Shown here in pieces: positions 62,342 to 64,000 of a DNA stretch of 64,000 bases. Position 1 is the first letter of the stretch. Every line of letters begins with the position of its first letter. Position numbers and translations under genes: made by a program. Source of the DNA: PZPK01 sp963974595 (GTDB taxonomy: Bacteria; Pseudomonadota; Gammaproteobacteria; Pseudomonadales; Oleiphilaceae); contig CAXBDA010000005.1 of NCBI GenBank assembly GCA_963974595.1, positions 10,416 through 74,415 on the forward strand. Direction: 5' to 3'. Below the pieces are notes generated by a model. It saw only the letters and a program-made list of their open reading frames with translations, ran no database searches and was not told where the DNA came from.

Positions 62342-63453
62342 CCAAATTACATTGCCGTCAATCCTATTCAGTGCACCTGATGTTTAGTACGCTGCTTATT
62401 GGCCTGACATTACTGGCGGGCTGTGAACAGAAAAGCACGTCAACCATCAATACAGACCTGGTCAATAAAACAGTACCGAAGCAAGCTATCGACTTTACGT
62501 TACCTGATCTGGCCGGAAAGCCACACAGCCTTGCTGGTTACCTGGACAAAGGGCCGGTGCTGCTGGTGTTTTTTACGACCTGGTGTCCTTACTGTGTAAA
62601 GGAGATCCCGACGCTGAAACAGATTTATCGGGAATATGGATCGAAGGGTTTGCAACTGGTCGCTATCAACGCGGGTCTGGTTGACAGCCTGGAAAATGCA
62701 AAACGGTACGCGCTGCAACACAGGCTGCCGTATCCCATACTTTATGATACCGATGCTTTAGTTTCTGCTAAGTACAACGTTCAGGCGGTTCCGCAAATGT
62801 ACGTGATTCAACAGAACGGAAAAATAATCAAATCATCTAAACACGTACCCCAAGAAACGATTTCAAAGGTAAGCTCAGCAATCAGACAAGCAAGAACCGA
62901 CATCGTACTTGGTGATGCACAAGCGCCTGTGACGCTTATCGAATATGGATCATTAACATGTGACTACTGTATCCGCTTTCACAGAGAAGTCTTACCACAG
63001 GTAAAATCACACTATATCGACCCAGGAAAAGTACGTTTTATTTACCGACATTTTCCAACCAGTCAGGCTGCGATGCACGGTGCCATTGCCGCTCAATGCG
63101 CGGGCAATCAATATTATGAAATGCTGGATAGGCTTTATTTCTCGCTTGATTGGTCCCAAGCTACAAATATAGAATCTGCGTTAATTCAGCAGGCCACCTC
63201 GCTCGGAATGGAAGCAACATCGTTTCGAACTTGCCTCAATAATAATCGACAAGCAAACGATATCATCAGCGAACAACGTACAGCAAGCGAGGCATACGGT
63301 GTCAATGGTACGCCAACTTTCATTATTAATGGTGAAGTTGTGCAGGGACAGAAAACTTTTGATGCAATGTCGGTGCTGATTGATAAAGCGTTACTTAACC
63401 AAGTTTCATTAGAACTCCAGAGGCAAAATATCAATATACAAGCTAATGATTGA
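62338..63453 (+). CDS. Lipoprotein fusing TlpA-like and DsbA-like thioredoxin domains
   Basis: A 371-residue predicted lipoprotein (lipobox LLAGC, Cys29). The first domain (about residues 45-185) is a TlpA/ResA-like redoxin with FTTWCPYCVKEIP (Cys83, Cys86) and a cis-Pro in VQAVPQMYVI. The second domain (about 188-355) is DsbA-like (Thioredoxin_4) with LTCDYCIRFH (Cys208, Cys211) and cis-Pro in GVNGTPTFII. Both CxxC pairs are intact, so a reductive or oxidative relay in the periplasm is possible. I start at ATG 62338, overlapping the SMR stop; longer upstream frames are inside the SMR gene. Confidence 0.87.
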   Translation: MTKLHCRQSYSVHLMFSTLLIGLTLLAGCEQKSTSTINTDLVNKTVPKQAIDFTLPDLAGKPHSLAGYLDKGPVLLVFFTTWCPYCVKEIPTLKQIYREYGSKGLQLVAINAGLVDSLENAKRYALQHRLPYPILYDTDALVSAKYNVQAVPQMYVIQQNGKIIKSSKHVPQETISKVSSAIRQARTDIVLGDAQAPVTLIEYGSLTCDYCIRFHREVLPQVKSHYIDPGKVRFIYRHFPTSQAAMHGAIAAQCAGNQYYEMLDRLYFSLDWSQATNIESALIQQATSLGMEATSFRTCLNNNRQANDIISEQRTASEAYGVNGTPTFIINGEVVQGQKTFDAMSVLIDKALLNQVSLELQRQNINIQAND

Positions 63454-63658
63454 TAAACGTGCTTAAGGTTATATTGTGGAATACAATTTATATGCAATTA
63501 GCATTAGATAATTTTCAAGGCTCAATTGAAATTAGAGAAGAAAATGAAGCAAGGTTATCACCGCTACTGATATGGCCATATTAATATGCTGGGGCATTAT
63601 TCTTTCACTTTGGAAGAACAGGTAATGAAGGGCAGCTTAGACCATTAAACCAACCATC

Positions 63659-63676
63659 GGACAATCTTGATTGTCC
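63659..63676 (+). terminator. Hairpin downstream of the cassette
   Basis: GGACAATC and GATTGTCC form a perfect eight-base stem with a TT loop, about 200 bases past the last gene. A short TT follows but no long T-run, so a terminator role is uncertain. Confidence 0.4.
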
Positions 63677-63784
63677 TTAGAGTAACTTCTCGCACCGTTG
63701 AACTTCAACCCCTTTAAGGGGTAGTTACCTCATAGCAACGTAAAATGCCAACTTTTCATTTTAAATCTAATCAAACAATATTAC

Positions 63785-63814
63785 TTGAAGAGGTTTCGTG
63801 CGAAACCCCTTCAA
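63785..63814. repeat. Strong inverted repeat near the right end
   Basis: TTGAAGAGGTTTCG and CGAAACCCCTTCAA form a 14-base stem with one mismatch and a two-base loop. Its function is unknown; it could be a palindromic repeat or a termination structure. Confidence 0.6.
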
Positions 63815-63971
63815 CTCAAGTGTCGACAAATAAAGCGCTCGATAGCTACATACAGATAGGGATTATTCAGCCAATTTGAATATTCAGTGAACTAACGAAA
63901 GTGAGCAAAAGCCAACCTTCTAGTATTGCTGGAATACCCATTGCTTTCCCCCTGTGTCAGAATAGTTGTCG

Positions 63972-63992
63972 CCTCTAATTTTTAGTTAGAGG
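63972..63992. repeat. Inverted repeat at the right edge
   Basis: CCTCTAA (63972-63978) and TTAGAGG (63986-63992) form a seven-base stem. Another short hairpin (CCCC-TTTAA-GGGG, 63709-63721) lies between. Confidence 0.5.
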
Positions 63993-64000
63993 TAGTAAAA

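Larger units (their letters stand above)
63454..64000. other. Non-coding tail with several hairpins
   Basis: No convincing gene in these 547 bases; the best frame (63492-63584, 30 codons) has no ribosome site and no recognised family. Hairpins are marked separately. The sequence returns to low GC. Confidence 0.6.

Noticed and set aside
57301..63453. Classical cadmium resistance operon (cadCA)
   Set aside because: No P-type ATPase frame with DKTG or CPC motif is present in the cassette.
63454..64000. CRISPR array or integron attC sites in the hairpin tail
   Set aside because: The hairpins differ in sequence and are not evenly spaced, and no integrase or cas gene is seen.

Overview
The window is a low-GC chromosomal segment of a Gram-negative gammaproteobacterium. 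The evidence is lpx/envelope-type AsmA (yhdP) next to rng, mreBCD, a six-gene Na+-NQR operon plus nqrM, gatCAB, sthA, and tusDCB. The gene families and the use of a pyrophosphate-type phosphofructokinase beside zwf-pgl-gnd suggest the Piscirickettsiaceae/Methylophaga/Cycloclasticus neighbourhood. That placement is inference from recognition of proteins, not from a search.

Layout. 1-5.9 kb (minus strand): yhdP (cut by the window edge), rng, mreD, mreC, mreB, i.e. envelope biogenesis and cell shape. 6.1-12.4 kb (plus): gatC-gatA-gatB for tRNA-dependent amidation, then a PPi-type phosphofructokinase and an M17 aminopeptidase. 12.4-20.1 kb (minus): sthA, nqrM, and nqrABCDEF, all concerned with redox and sodium energetics. 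20.4-31.8 kb is a mixed core/accessory stretch: sterol-desaturase-like hydroxylase with divergent AraC regulator, avtA, a SIMPL protein, an orphan acireductone dioxygenase, an xdhC-iorB-iorA-like molybdenum hydroxylase cluster, smrA, a LysR regulator and a periplasmic binding protein. 32-46 kb: an unusual MiaA, a TPR sulfotransferase, an HD-GYP-like protein with a broken HD motif, an ArsM-like methyltransferase, an SLC13 permease, a coiled-coil membrane protein, a two-domain FabG4-type reductase, an M23 peptidase coupled to a Lon-family protease, a PilZ-like protein and a tandem thioredoxin-fold protein. 46.3-50 kb: zwf-pgl-gnd operon (oxidative pentose phosphate).

50.2-55 kb: rhlE is followed by a decayed tract: an HsdR (type I restriction) C-terminal fragment, a SEC-C protein, an intact TacAT-type acetyltransferase toxin-antitoxin pair and a truncated HipA. 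The tract ends exactly at the 3' end of a tRNA-Ser(TGA) gene, which is a typical integration side. 55.1-57.1 kb: yccA-like Bax-inhibitor protein and tusDCB.

57.2-63.5 kb is the most interesting part: a visibly GC-richer cassette controlled by a CadC-like ArsR/SmtB metal sensor that sits under a textbook promoter with an inverted repeat operator. It contains no CadA ATPase. Instead it encodes an outer-membrane barrel, a small FMN_bind-like protein lacking the flavinylation motif, an OB-like lipoprotein, a MacB/FtsX-type ABC permease and its ATPase, a pair of SMR efflux proteins and a lipoprotein that fuses a TlpA-like and a DsbA-like thioredoxin domain. The genes overlap or are tightly spaced, suggesting one envelope metal- or toxicant-response unit that I do not recognise as a described system. 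The last 550 bases hold no convincing gene but several strong hairpins.
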